This document shows positions 1 to 10,611 of a stretch of DNA of 64,000 nucleotides, in pieces. The notes under the pieces were generated by a model, which was not told the DNA's origin, made no database searches, and saw only the letters and a program-made list of their open reading frames with translations. The translations under genes and the position numbers were made by a program. Positions within the stretch are counted from its first letter, which is position 1. The number at the start of each line of letters is the position of its first letter. Origin of the DNA: Adiantum capillus-veneris (Eukaryota > Streptophyta > Polypodiopsida > Polypodiales > Pteridaceae); assembly GCA_014529385.2 (NCBI GenBank), contig CM043966.1, positions 43,718,537-43,782,536 on the forward strand, in the 5' to 3' direction.

Positions 1-422
1 AGCACTCAAATACACGATATTTTTCCCAAAAACTTGAAAAACCTACATATGATTATAGTAAGCGTACACTCAAATACATTCCTAGGTGGGAATGCACTAA
101 ACCTAGCACTTTTTCCAACAATGGGATACATAATATCAATGCTACAAGAGATGAAATCTTTGAGATTTTTAGTAGGAAGAGGAAGGTGTTGCAGTGCCTT
201 ACACATTATTTGCTGAAGGCGCCATTGATCCAACATTCAATGACTTCTATTGTATAACGAACACCATAAAATTTGGAGACTTCATGAATTGGGAGGAAAG
301 CTCGAGAAAAAAGTGTAATGTCACCTACATATTTTGAAACGTTACCCCTAAATTTCAAATTAGAAGGTAAGAATACCTTCAAAATATGAAGGAATTTAGT
401 ATTTAAAGTTTTTTTTGGGCAC

Positions 423-465
<43 letters not shown>

Positions 466-594
466 TTCTATTATTGTCCTCGGAGGTCAAATATGACCTA
501 TGGGACCAAATGAACATGTCACGTGGTGTGAGTGGAGGCCATAAGTGACTCTCAATGCTCAAAAATGGTTGAAATTGCGTTCTCTTGTGCGAAG
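1..594. other. Leading stretch with no recognisable gene
   Basis: No coding region is supported here. Short open frames lie on both strands but match nothing I recognise. An (AG)n tract occupies 424-463. The LINE remnant becomes readable only from about 595, so this stretch may hold its unrecognisable upstream part. Confidence 0.5.
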
Positions 595-1845
595 GAATGA
601 TTTTTGATGAAACACATGTCTTGCAAAAAGTCTAAGAAGGGTAGCACCAAGAAGAAATGGTTTGACATGGAATGTAGTCAAGCCTGAAAACAATTGCTAA
701 GATTGGATGCAAGCAAATACAAGGACGTTTACTTGGAATGTTGACACACATACAAATCACTTGTTCAAAAGAAGAGGAGAAGGTGGGAAGTCAAAAAACA
801 ACTTCTTTTAGTGCAAGAGAAAGGACATGCATGTGGCAAGTTTTGGCAAAATAAAAAAGGCAAGCGCGTTGAGAGCTTTGGTGACTTGACTCTTGAGGAT
901 ATGTATATGCGTTTCAGGAACCTCTATGAGCAACCCCAATGTTGATAAGATGGAGTGTTGTAGCTCCCTTCCATTTATGTCTCTCTTCTTTACCATTGAA
1001 GATGTATGCCGTGTGCTTGAGAAACTTGCTACTCGCAATGCAGGGGACCTTCAAGGTGTCAAGACTGAAACGATTAAATGGACAAGCAAGACAACACGAT
1101 ATTGGATATGCGATATGTTTAACCTTGCACTTCAGCATGGCATGCCGCATGATTGGAGTGCAAATTGGATCAAACCTTTGCACAAAGGAGGAGACGTAAA
1201 CAATGTGAACAACTATCACACTATAATGATTGGTTCTTTGATGGAAACGTTATTTGGATATATCATGGAGATGAAGATAAGTGAATGGGATGAAAAGAAT
1301 GGCAAACGTGCGCTTGGCCAAGCAGGTTTTTGAAAGCATCATAGCACTATTGATCACCTTGTCACTCTTTGAGTTCTTATGGAAGCGTCTCGATTGAAAG
1401 GAAAAAAGTTATATTTTTGCTTTGTGGAATTCAAGAAAGCTTTTGACATGGTACCGCGAGGAAATCTTTGGAGACGTATGCAAAGCCTTCAAGTGCTAAG
1501 AGAATTTATGCATGCAGTCTTTTGCATCTACCAAAAAGTGATATGTCGATTACATATGGGAGATGGAATTTCAAAATCTTTTGCAAGCACCATTGGTGTC
1601 AAACAAGGATGCCCACTTTTCCCAACCCTCTTTGGGCTACTCATTGATGAATGGGAATGCATGGTTCTTGATTTTATGCAGCAAGAAGGCATAGACGAGG
1701 TTAAGATCGGAAATGCGGTGATCATGCTTTTGCTTTATGCCGATGATGTAGTGCTCTTGTCACACACCTTAGAAGATGCACAAAAGCTTATGAGTGTCTT
1801 ATGAGTGTCTTGGAACGCTTTTGCCTACATAGCGGACTGATTGTA
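595..1845 (+). pseudogene. LINE reverse transcriptase, N-terminal and central part (decayed)
   Basis: This is the linker and reverse-transcriptase region of a non-LTR retrotransposon ORF2, the enzyme that copies LINE RNA at the nicked target. From about 640 the frame reads a basic linker, then the RT core: a PLHKGGD-type block near 1180, a FKKAFDMVPR block near 1430 (motif A), GVKQGCPLFPTLFG near 1590 and the catalytic YADDVVLLS near 1737. Stop codons near 690, 735, 1332 and 1372 break it, so no intact protein is made. The frame runs up to base 1845, where an LTR-type insertion interrupts it, and resumes at 4613. The family call is firm; the clade is not determined. Confidence 0.9.
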
Positions 1846-2498
1846 TGTAAGGTCTCTGACCCCGATCAAAAGAGCACCATTGTACCATGAAATGAACATA
1901 ATGGAATAAGTTACTATTTTTAGCAGTTTTTCAAATTCTGTCAGTGCCATGATGTTTAGAATGTTTTAAAGCTTCGAAATGTGAATTAAAATAATTTTTG
2001 TAAAAAAATTCCAAAAATAGCAAGTTTTTGGTCACCCGACCCTTCCAGTTTTGATCGTCTCGAAAAACTGCACCCGTACCCCGAATTTCAAAAAAAAGCA
2101 TTTTCGGACCCCGGGGGCTGCTAAATATGGAAGGTACTTGGGCCAGTACGCCTTAGTTAGAGCTCCGTATAGCAATTTATGGCATCAAAATCCGACTCGT
2201 ATGACCCGTTTTAGCCAAAAAAACAATTTTTCCAAAAATTGAGCGGGGAGGCACCGGAGCCCGGGACTGTGTGGGAACAGGTTCCAGGCCACTCCAGACC
2301 AGCTTTAGCAGCTAGGGGGCACCCTCTTGCCTTGTGGGAGTCTTTGGGAAGTTTCCAAGCCAGTAACTAAGTCTCAAAGCGAGTTAACCAAGCCAACCTG
2401 ACACGTGGTGGGTAGGGGAACTGGACTTGCCAATGTAGAGACTGAGTGCTCCTGTAGTTGCATTTAGCAAGGCTGGTCGATTTTCAGCTTGTAGGAGC

Positions 2499-2509
2499 CT
2501 ATTTAAAGG
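2499..2509 (+). promoter_or_regulatory. TATA-like box of the LTR-type insertion
   Basis: CTATTTAAAGG is a good plant LTR core promoter match, followed 5 bases later by a CA-rich tract. It suggests the insertion was transcribed on the + strand. Confidence 0.45.
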
Positions 2510-2513
2510 CCTG

Positions 2514-2552
2514 CACACACACACACACACATATGCTCACACACACACACAC
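2514..2552. repeat. (CA)n tract, interrupted
   Basis: Two CA runs are separated by a short ATATGCT interruption, directly downstream of the TATA-like box. Confidence 0.9.
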
Positions 2553-3385
2553 CTACACATACTCTGGGAAGGTGTTGCCGGTACACACACCTTTTGAAGG
2601 AGAAGCAAGGAGGGAGGTGCAGTGGAATTCTCGCCTCAAGAAGCTCGATTAGATCAAAAAATCGAGAAGATTATCAGCCCTTAATCACGGTAACCATGGT
2701 TTAATTAATGCTATCTGTAAATTCCTTTCTCTACCATCTAAATTTCTCGTCTATTATGCTTATTCCTAGTCGTAATTCTCTATAATTACTCTCTAAATTC
2801 TCCTTAACCATATTCTATTATGTAATCATTATCCCATAGCTGAATTATCAACCATTCATCACTCTTAATTAATGATTAGTGTACGATTATTAGAATTTTC
2901 TCTCTCTAGGTAGCATAGAAATTAATTGGTAAGCTGGTAATTGTGTAGATTGATGAGAATCACTCTTTCTATCACTCATTAATATTGTAGCTGATTTAGA
3001 TTCATCTCTGTTATGCATTAAGATATAATTAAGGTAAGATTAATCTGTCATTAAGTCTCTAAGAGGTGGTTTTTCTCACACCTATGCATGCGGTGATTCT
3101 GCACCCTCTAATTGCTAGGAAAGAGATTAATCGTGCTTAACTCATCTCTCTGGTAATTCCATTAGTGAAATCCTATTATTCATAATCATGTAAGCCGAGT
3201 AATTATCTTTAGAGCCGGTTCCCATAGGATTATGTGTCATCCATAATGATTGCTATATGGAAAAATCTAAACCTCTCATGTAGCAGACATTGTTTGATGT
3301 TGCTAATCTATCATTTGGCTTGTTATGACGCTTGCGGACATTAGCTCTTTTCTCCAAGTTAATTATTTAAAGTAATGAGTTTAAA

Positions 3386-3556
3386 ATGGCCCCGGTTAAG
3401 AGGACTCGCTTTGGTGGAGCCCACGACCACGAGGCAGGAACGAGCAAGGTGAATGGGAAGGGAAAAGCTCCCATGGAGGAACAAATACCGGCCATCTCAC
3501 GGGCCATCGACGAAGAAATGGAAGAGGTAGATCATAATTTCATTCAAGTTGTTTAA
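3386..3556 (+). CDS. Small ORF (56 aa) in the LTR-type insertion
   Basis: The ORF begins MAPVKRTRFGG and has a basic, Gly/Lys-rich first half and an acidic second half (EEMEEVD). A possible splice donor (GAG|GTAGAT) sits near its end, so it could be a first exon. Its position in an LTR-type insertion and its basic start are reminiscent of the beginning of a plant LTR-retrotransposon gag. I do not recognise it as a family member, and it may be a chance ORF. Confidence 0.3.
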   Translation: MAPVKRTRFGGAHDHEAGTSKVNGKGKAPMEEQIPAISRAIDEEMEEVDHNFIQVV

Positions 3557-3822
3557 TTTAACATTGCACGCGTTTAGTTAGGAATGAAAATATCCCCAAA
3601 CATGTTGGAGAAATCCGACGGAAATCTCGGCATTGAATTCATTGTACACTAAGTTCTAAAGTAGGAAGGAAATGATTGATGGGTATGTTGGTTGCAATTA
3701 GAAAAGAATGTCTGCTAGGGAAAATTTAGCTCGACATGTTCATTCTATTTCCAATGTTGAATCAGTCCTGACCCCCCCTACTGATCACAGGGGGCAGAGT
3801 TCCTCGTTAAGGGCTCTTGAAT

Positions 3823-3940
3823 CCACGACTTGCTTTTTATGCGGTGGATACCCACGACTTGCCTTCTATGCAGTGGGAACCCACGTCTTGCTTTCTATGC
3901 GGTGGGAGTGTCCATGACGTGCTTTCTATGCGGTGGACAT
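3823..3940. repeat. Four tandem copies of a ~29-base repeat
   Basis: Copies begin at 3823, 3852, 3881 and 3912. Each has the form CCACGACTTGCTTTCTATGC followed by GGTGGGA-like bases. Spacing is 29, 29 and 31 bases. Confidence 0.85.
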
Positions 3941-4612
3941 ACCTAGTTGTATGGGCAGCTAGGCGACAATGGGAGGAGTGAACTCTCGCTGGAGGGGGGG
4001 ATGTTGTACCTCTAGAACATTGGAATTTTAATGAATAATTTTGAGTAGAATTTTTACTAGAATCCTGTCTTGGTGTTGTTTGCAATACTGGTTGAAGGGC
4101 TGTCTTAACGAACAATGTGCTTCGGAATTAAAACAAGGAATGTTTATGTTGAACAACCTTTGTGGTAGTAATTAGGTCACACAAGGAAGTGTGAGTATGG
4201 GGGTGGAAAGTGGGGGCTTGGCTCGGGTTGCCAATGCCTACGAGATGGGTGGTCCCGATTGGTCGGGAACTCTCTGTCCCCATAGTGCTTACTTCGATAT
4301 TAGTAATACTCATTGCACCTAGAGCGGTGAAATCTCGAGAGTACGTGCCTCTGAAACATGGGGAAAAAGGCACTCGGGGTTTCTCTCCTCTTGGAAGGTG
4401 GGTCTTAGGATCGCTAGATATTTTAAGTATGCTTCCCCTGCAAGGTGGAGCTAGATCTCCCTGCTAGTAGGCTCGAACTCGACTCACCTTGTGATGAGAG
4501 ATCGTCCGCTAGTCGAACCCTGACCCATTTTGTTTGCTTCCGCAATAGATCTAGTGGCCACCAGGTTCACCATCAAATCCGCTGGTTGATACGGCGGGGT
4601 GGGGACCACACA

Positions 4613-5548
4613 TTGTGAATGGATCCAAAACCAAGGTTGAGCTTGTAAAGACCCTCAATGACAAAAATCCATGCATTGTATACAACAATGAGCAACTTGA
4701 AGTGGTAGATCACTTCAAGTACCTTGGCCTTGAGGTTCCATCCAATCATAAATGGAAGGGTTGTGCAATGCGTCACTTGGAAGCCGGAAAGCGGGCTTAT
4801 TTGCATTTGAGAACATGTGCAATGCTGGAGAGATCAAGCATTGGGCTCTTAAAAGTTACCTCTTTGACACATTGCTGACACCAGTGCTTATTTATGGCGT
4901 GGAGGTGTGGGGTGGAAGCATCTAAAAGTCTACTTGGAAAGAGTTTGAGAATGTCCAAAAGCATTTTCTCACCAACTTTCTCCAAGTCAAGACACAAACA
5001 CCCTACATGCTCTTACTTCTTGAGTCCGGATCACTTCCCATTGAGGTCTTGGGCATGCAAAGGATTGTGGAGTACATGCTTAAGACACAACGTAGCCCTT
5101 TGCATCGACTTCCTAGAATTGCATATGAAGCAAGTCAAAAGGTCCAAAAGACATGCAAGAGAAAAATACTAGGTTCGGGGTGGATGCTTGACATCAAGAA
5201 ATGGTTTGGAAGATGGGACTCCATGTCACTTGGTCAAGGATGCATCGATAAACTCCCAAATTAATGAGGCCTTCTTACAACGCCAATGTATCACGGCTTG
5301 GGAGAAATCCGGAGGTTCTCGCTTCAACCATTACACCGCACACATTGCCCCAAATTGCAAATCTCTCTTCTTCTCTGAACAAGATAACCGAACCCATCCC
5401 TACATCCGTCAGCCCATCCTGTTGAGTGCGATCCGCACCATTGCCTCCATTCATCTTAGATCCCATTCTCTACATTGCAAGACAGGACGTTGGGGCACTA
5501 GTGAGGAGTCTCATCGACGTTGCACCTTATCATATGCCCTCGTCAGTG
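4613..5548 (+). pseudogene. LINE reverse transcriptase, C-terminal part (decayed)
   Basis: This continues the LINE ORF2 interrupted at 1845. It opens with NGSKTKVEL and a FKYLGLEVPSNHKW block typical of the region after the RT palm. After frame changes it continues with KEFENVQKHFL-like, LLLLESGSLPIEVLGMQRIVEY, KKWFGRWD and INEAFLQRQCITAWEK blocks of the LINE C-terminal extension. The correct reading changes frame near 4800, 4930 and 5250, so it is dead. It stops abruptly at 5548 where a Copia LTR fragment begins. No 3' UTR or poly(A) end of the LINE is visible. Confidence 0.88.
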
Positions 5549-5607
5549 CGAAATAGATAATTGAGTAGATTACTTAATGGAGAGAGACAAATTTACATAC
5601 ACGAGAT

Positions 5608-5661
<54 letters not shown>

Positions 5662-5918
5662 ACGATATACGTGGTTCACCCAATGTGGTCTACGTCCACG
5701 GAAAAGCAGCCACTCAATGGCTTTAGTACTTCAAAACAAGAAGTAGTTTACAAAGGGATTATATCCTTAATAGAACTCCCGTCTTGCTTCCCTCTCACCA
5801 CCTCAAACGCACCTTGTTGCATCAACTTCACACTATGAAATGTGTGTAGAAATGGCCTCCTTTTATAGGCCAAAAGGGCTGCCCTCTCTCATGAGAGGCA
5901 GCCATGTGTAGCCGCCAG
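5549..5918 (-). mobile_element. Copia LTR fragment (same family as the element at 48.8-54.3 kb)
   Basis: The sequence matches the LTR at 48823-49219 closely, beginning AAATAGATAATTGAG and ending at the GTGTAGCCGCC block. It contains the same (AG)n tract (5611-5658) and the same promoter 12-mer CTCCTTTTATAG (5857-5868, TATA on the - strand). About 22 bases of one end and over 350 bases of the other end are missing. It sits exactly between LINE RT on + and LINE endonuclease on -, so it marks a rearrangement junction rather than a simple insertion. Confidence 0.85.
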
Positions 5919-6258
5919 CCACAAACATGACTTGACCATTTGGTGGACTGGTTTTCAGCCATAAGTAGCGTTTATACTTATTTTCTTTGACAATGGAAAC
6001 ATCTTTCAAACCCTTTTTGGTCATACATGCTACGTCTCCTTGGCCTCTTCGTTGCTTTGCATTTTTGGCCCACATCAAAGAATGCACATCATATTTGTCA
6101 AATCCAAGAATTCGTTGTGCATCATGGTCCTGTGTTTCGACAAGAAGTATCACATAGAAGTCATTGGTAAGCTCATCAATGCCAGTTCCCACATTCCATG
6201 GATACCCGTTACAATTCCAAAATCCTATTCGCAAGCGTGAGTTGGTCTCATAGATCAT
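5919..6258 (-). pseudogene. LINE endonuclease domain, N-terminal fragment
   Basis: On the - strand the frame reads RIGFWNCNGYPW, then VILLVETQDHD and MWAKNAKQRRGQGDVACM, matching the start of an APE-type endonuclease of a LINE ORF2 (the enzyme that nicks target DNA). The conserved Asn and the VETQ glutamate region are present. Only the first ~110 residues remain; the rest is cut off by the Copia LTR fragment. Upstream on the - strand are the ORF1 parts, the normal LINE order ORF1-EN. It could be from the same family as the RT segment at 0.6-5.5 kb but lies in the opposite orientation. Confidence 0.75.
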
Positions 6259-6321
6259 GTGTCCCTATTTGTTGGGTGGACTTGCATCCTCCTCAAGTGG
6301 CTTTTCTTCTTGAAATGACAC

Positions 6322-6672
6322 CTAAACCTTCTTGCATCTTTCCTCATATGTTTCGCGACATACATTTTGTTGCATAAGAGTGCAATCCTCATATACATTA
6401 CAACCCGTTCCTTTGAGGTAGATCCAACTATTGTCAAGGATGATCTTTCTCTTTACCTCATTTGCCATGGTACATACAATAGGTATTTCTCCCAAGCGAG
6501 GGACTCCTTGTTTTCCAACTCGATGTGCACCATAAGCCATGATTCCTGACATGCCAAAGTGTGTAGCAAAAAAAATTTCAATAGCAACCGCAAGAGATTG
6601 GGGTGTTTCCATGCTTTCCTCCTTGATTCCACGGATGATGATATTCTTTGAGCGTTTTTGTCGTTCTTGCAA
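6322..6672 (-). pseudogene. LINE ORF1 protein, C-terminal part (RRM-like)
   Basis: About 116 residues begin with a basic patch and KNIIIRGIKE, a beta-strand pattern like the RNA-recognition part of LINE ORF1 proteins, followed by AYGAHRVGK and VKRKIILDNSWIYLKGTG. ORF1 proteins coat LINE RNA as a trimeric chaperone. The frame is separated by a stop from the coiled-coil part at 6807-7199 and from the endonuclease at 5919-6258. The assignment rests on order and pattern, not on a search. Confidence 0.55.
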
Positions 6673-6806
6673 TTATTGAGTGTCCATATTCTCTACATCC
6701 TTTGCTTGGACAACGGCTTGCGTGATAGGAGATATAGAAACCACTTTATCCTTACATATATCAGCCCATGATTTGGATGCATTTCTCATCTCACATACAT
6801 CATGTC

Positions 6807-7199
6807 CTATTGTAGATCTATCGTTTCCTCTTTCAATACATGATCACTGTCAACTTTGCTCAAGCGCTCTTTCAATACATTTATGTCAACAAGAGAGCGT
6901 TTACATTCTTGAACTTCATTCTCAAGATGCATCAAGCGTGTTGTTTGCATTTCAAGAACCTTCTTGAGGTGCTCATTCTCCACAACGAGAACTCTTAAAG
7001 TGTCATTCTCCATTGCAAGTGTGTGAAACTCTTCACCTTGCTTGTTGACTGTTTCTTGTAATAAGATCAAGTGAGCCATGATCATTGCTTCCGTTTTTGT
7101 AGACAATGTGATTGGATTAGCATCCAATTTCCTTGGAGATTTTGCATCATTCTCCATGGTGAGTGTAGATTTTCCACCCTTGCGAGTTTTGTCTGACAT
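6807..7199 (-). pseudogene. LINE ORF1 protein, N-terminal coiled-coil part
   Basis: From an ATG at 7199 the frame reads a basic start (MSDKTRKGGKS) followed by a long heptad-rich coiled coil (LLQETVNKQ, LRVLVVENEHLKKVLEMQ, LENEVQECKRSLVDINVLK). A basic N-terminus, a coiled coil and then an RRM-like part is the usual ORF1 plan of plant LINEs. The open frame extends further upstream to 7295, so the true start is uncertain. Confidence 0.55.
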
Positions 7200-7422
7200 T
7201 GCCTTCAAGTCGGCAACAAAAATGAAAAGTTTTGACATTTTTTTTAGTTCTGAGATACTGTTATAGCAAAGCCTTCCATTACACAAAAAAATCATGTCTT
7301 TACATCAATGTGTAGAGGGCTTTGTGCTCTTCGATTGAGGCTATAGATCACCTAAATCGGAGTTCAAATGAGCGAGTTATGGTCAAAAGAGTGAACTGCT
7401 GTCTATTAGGTCAAAAAACGGT

Positions 7423-7513
<91 letters not shown>
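7423..7513. repeat. Compound (GT)n(GA)n microsatellite
   Basis: GT units run 7423-7440 and switch directly to GA units at 7442-7513. It separates the LINE ORF1 remnant from the unknown - strand gene. Confidence 0.95.
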
Positions 7514-7517
<4 letters not shown>

Positions 7518-7639
7518 AACAACTACAAGCAACCTAGAGAACTACAAGCAACCTAGAGAATTAAACAACTACAAGCAACTTAGAGAACTATCCAATTAAA
7601 CAGAGAGAAGGGAGGAGGAGGAGGATGGCAAGATCTTCT

Positions 7640-7864
7640 TTTAGCCTCTCACTTCCCTCTTGATATCCTTTTACCTTGGTTTCATGAGCTTTGATTGTCT
7701 ACAGGCCGGTGGACAATTGATCCTTGGTCTCTACAAGCTCTTGGTTGCTCATAGTAATAGCTTCTTCCAAGGTTCCTACACCTAGAGATGGATTCTCCAT
7801 TATGCATTGCAAGGCAGCCTCTTTTTGTTGATACTTCTCCAACATGATGTGGTGGGTTGTTCAA
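7640..7864 (-). pseudogene. Coiled-coil tail of an unrecognised decayed gene
   Basis: On the - strand a frame reads EKYQQKEAALQCIMENPSL, TLEEAITMSNQELVETKDQL and, past a stop, ETKVKGYQEGSERLKEDLA. This is a charged heptad pattern. It follows the coiled-coil segment at 7980-8234 and is probably the end of the same gene. No function is assigned. Confidence 0.35.
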
Positions 7865-7979
7865 AGTCTCTTGTATTACATGTCTTGGATTATCATTCTT
7901 TCTTTTTTAGTACTAAGCTAGAGTGACATGATTTTTGTTGTATAGTATCAAGTTGTGCTTGTTGTAGACTTACGATTTA

Positions 7980-8234
7980 TTATATAGCTTTTTCTTGAGT
8001 GATCATGTCTTGTATTTGGGCATCACACCTTTGTACCATTGCTTGAAGTTCTCCTACCTGCTCTGATAGGACTTGACTGAGGATTTGCAATAGTGCTTGG
8101 CCTTTACAGAGGTTCTTCTTCTTAAGATGTGATGCTTTGACTAAAGATTGCAATCCCATTAGAATTTGATGGGCCGGCAATAAAAGATCTGCATCATTGA
8201 CTTCAAAAAGATATTTTGCAAGTAAAGTCTCCAT
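7980..8234 (-). pseudogene. Coiled-coil segment of an unrecognised decayed gene
   Basis: An 84-residue frame beginning METLLAKYLFEVNDADLLLP is Leu/Gln-rich with heptad spacing (LLQILSQVLSEQVGELQAMVQRCDAQI cut by charged residues). It lies on the - strand between the low-complexity segment at 8316-8885 and the tail at 7640-7864. Same-strand order suggests one eroded gene of about 2.6 kb. No family is recognised. Confidence 0.4.
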
Positions 8235-8315
8235 AGATAGATCTTGTACATGGGGATTTTGAGAAGAAGATGGCTAGTTAGCATCTTTAGAAGTGATTTC
8301 AGGTCTTTCCTCTTG

Positions 8316-8885
8316 TCATGATTGCATTTGTCTTCTCACTTTGATATTGAACGCCTGTTCCTGTAGGTTAATGATCAGTACCTCATCAAGAGGCTCAATG
8401 TTAGTTTGTAGAGTGTTAATGTCAAAAGAGGTTATAGTATCAGTAGGTAAGAGAGAATGTTGAGTAGGAGTTATATCAACAATAATAGGAATAGGAGTAT
8501 TAGGGAGAACCGGTATGAATGTAAAATAATTAATATCAGTAGTAGACTCAATAGTGATTGGAACGAAATGAGGCTCTATAGATAGAGGATGTATGATAGA
8601 TGTAGTAATATTAGGAAGGGGATCCTCTAATAGTATATTTTGTGAAGGAGAAGAAGGGCTCAAAGAACTTACTTGATCCTCTTTGAAAAAATCAAGATTT
8701 GTCATTTTCATTGGTGAGCTTGGCTTGGTAGAAGGTGCTTTATATTGTAGCTCTTCTTCTTCACTACAAGATTTCTCAAGTATTTGAGTTTGGTTTATTG
8801 AAGCATATGGTGTGTTTAGATGAGTACGCTCCACTGATGTGGATGTGTATGTAGAGTCAATGAGTGGAGTTTCCCTCAGTCTCAT
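8316..8885 (-). pseudogene. Ser/Pro/Thr/Ile-rich segment of an unrecognised decayed gene
   Basis: A 189-residue open frame is rich in Ser, Pro, Thr, Ile and Leu (SSPSQNILLEDPLP, VPITIESTTDINYFTF, IPIIVDITPTQH). It looks like a disordered linker or a stalk rather than an enzyme. Its upstream edge lies in a 34-base direct repeat (8844-8877 and 8939-8972). It probably belongs with the - strand segments on each side. It could equally be a lucky frame in AT-rich DNA. Confidence 0.35.
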
Positions 8886-8972
8886 TGATGTTTGCTATTA
8901 TCTTTTTTTCTTGCCTTGAATCTCCAAAAACTCTCTATTGTGTATGTAGAGTCAATGAGTGGAGTTTCCCTC
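8844..8972. repeat. 34-base direct repeat, period 95
   Basis: The block starting TGTGTATGTAGAGTCAATGA and ending GAGTTTCCCTC occurs identically at 8844-8877 and 8939-8972. Confidence 0.9.
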
Positions 8973-9450
8973 TTTATGCTTTTCTTGGCTTTTCTTTCCT
9001 TAAGCTTTTTTATCCCCCTTATTTTTTGTTTGTAGCTCTTTATCTTGTAAAAGACTCTCATATTCCTTTGAATATGCTCCACTTGCTCATGTAGTTGCTC
9101 ATATGTCTAGTGGATGCCTTAAAACTCTATGGGGACAACAAGGACATATCTTATGGGTATTCTTGGCCGAATGGGTTGCTGAGGAGCTTGGTCATGTGCC
9201 TCAGTTTCCTCGCGAGTTTTCTCCTTGGCTCTAGGGGACTCTTGCAGAGATTTGGAATCCAAAAGCATTATTTCCAAATCATTATGACTTTCAAAATTCA
9301 CTAGTTTCTTTTAGATCTTGTGGTTGAGCCCTTGGTCAATGTTGACAATGATTTCCTTGGGGTCCTTGGCTTTTTTGCTATTGCTTTTGACAATTGAACC
9401 GACTCATTTTGAGGCGGTGCAGGTGGAAGTTCATCACCTATTCCCACAGC

Positions 9451-10242
9451 CTAGTATGTTAATCTTGTGAGAACATGTAGATCATTGTTGATATGGATTT
9501 GTTTCTTCCAGTTGCCTTCCTTGACTGAAAAGTTAGATGTTAATATCTTATGTTGGGCCATTACAACAAAACGAGTTGCTATAACTCCTTGGTGTGGTGT
9601 AGTGTACCTTACAAACTTATCCATCATAAAGTGTTGATGGTACAAACAAAGGGTAACTTCTATCTCTGGCTTCCTCAAATCTTGATAAGTATGCTCATAG
9701 CCTAGTGTATTCTTGTAAAAATTATTCTTTTCTTCTGGCATTACCCACTTCAAAAGATCATGCCGTGGCTTTCTTATTTTCAAATCCTCTACAACGGTGT
9801 CCGTTAAAATGTGTATTTCTATGGGATTTCCCTCCTTATCTTCTATTATGGCATTGCCTTCCAGAGTAAAGGACTCTAGCAATTTTGGCAGGTTTTCCTT
9901 ACATCAACTCTGTATGGTTTCATTTCTAGATAGTAATCCAAACCAACCCTATCATTGAATTTAGACACTTCCTATCCAATGCAAACTTATACATCTCCAT
10001 AGGCAAGATTTTTGAGGTGAATTTCTTTCCCTACTCATCATAGAACTCCTCAAAACATATGAACACATTCTTCCCATGAAGAAGATCCTTCTGCACATAA
10101 AAAATAGATACAATCCAAACATTCTACAACCGGTAGGTTCTCCGAGGTTGTCATCCATTTTTTCTTTTCCTTTTCCCTTTTGCTTTGTAGATTCTTGTGT
10201 AACTAAGCCTGTTGATGGTATTAGATAACCAAGTGAGCACAT
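9451..10242 (-). pseudogene. Unrecognised protein-coding remnant (N-terminal part of the 7.6-10.2 kb gene)
   Basis: The - strand frame 9882-9451 (143 aa) has a globular composition: KLLESFTLEG, DTVVEDLKIRKPRHDLLKW, YTTPHQGVIATRFVVMAQHK and NNDLHVLTRLTY. Upstream (10242-9961), in a shifted frame, are LLHGKNVFICFEEFYDE and ILPMEMYKFALDRKCLNSM. Lys-rich and Pro-rich residues follow 9451 downstream. The pieces look like one eroded gene running 10242 to about 7640. I do not recognise the family; a transposon-derived host-type protein is possible but unproven. Confidence 0.4.
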
Positions 10243-10363
10243 TGACTTGAGGCATATGAGGCTTATTTGATAGCATCAATGTGAATATGATGTACTATTG
10301 AGTGAAGACAATGTAGTGGAGATGAGGCATATAATGGTTTGAGTGCTGATAGCATGTGCATAA

Positions 10364-10597
10364 TGTTACCATATACATGTGGTAGTGATGTGTGTGAACA
10401 CGTTAGGACCACCGAGGCATTTTTTCCCTCTTTAGGAGGTTTTTTCCCCCGTGCATTGTAAATAGGCCCATCACTCTAGGGATATCAATCTTTCCATTGA
10501 AAACTAAGTAATACACTCTCTATTGTGTGCCTTGGCCCTTGAGCTTCCTTCGTCTTCTCCAAGCTGTGTGTGTTTTCCTGCAACCTTGATTCCAACA
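10364..10597 (+). repeat. 5' LTR of the Copia at 10.4-15.3 kb
   Basis: It starts TGTTACC and ends CCAACA. It shares long blocks with 15120-15294 (CTCTTTAGGAGGTTTTTTCC, AGTAATACACTCTCTATTGT, TTCCTTCGTCTTCTCCAAGC). A ~25-base segment after position 10382 is absent from the right copy. A weak TATA-like TTGTAAATAGGCCC lies near 10458. Confidence 0.85.
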
Positions 10598-10598
10598 A

Positions 10599-10611
10599 TT
10601 GGTATAAAAGC
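10599..10611 (+). promoter_or_regulatory. Degenerate primer-binding site (initiator Met tRNA type)
   Basis: TTGGTATAAAAGC follows the LTR end; the plant Copia consensus is TGGTATCAGAGC, so it differs at two positions. Confidence 0.6.

Larger units (their letters stand above)
1846..4612. mobile_element. 2.77 kb LTR-type insertion (probable solo LTR or non-autonomous LTR element) inside the LINE
   Basis: The LINE reading frame is cut at 1845 and resumes at 4613. The inserted DNA starts TGTAAGG and ends CCACACA (TG...CA) and is flanked by TTGTA (1841-1845) and TTGTG (4613-4617), a 5-base target duplication with one change. A plant LTR-type promoter (TATA-like box near 2500) followed by a (CA)n tract lies inside. 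I see no RT, integrase, primer-binding site or second terminal copy, so a long solo LTR fits best; a deleted or non-autonomous element is the alternative. The boundaries are well supported by the interrupted LINE, the class less so. Confidence 0.7.

Noticed and set aside
595-7199. Twin-priming inversion of a single LINE
   Set aside because: Twin priming puts the inverted 5' part before the 3' part in the sense direction; here the inverted ORF1/EN lies after the RT, with an LTR fragment between.
7322-7537. Glu-Arg-rich ORF, with similar ones at 5561, 38730, 38861, 41857, 55914 and 62938
   Set aside because: Translations of (GA)n or (CT)n tracts.
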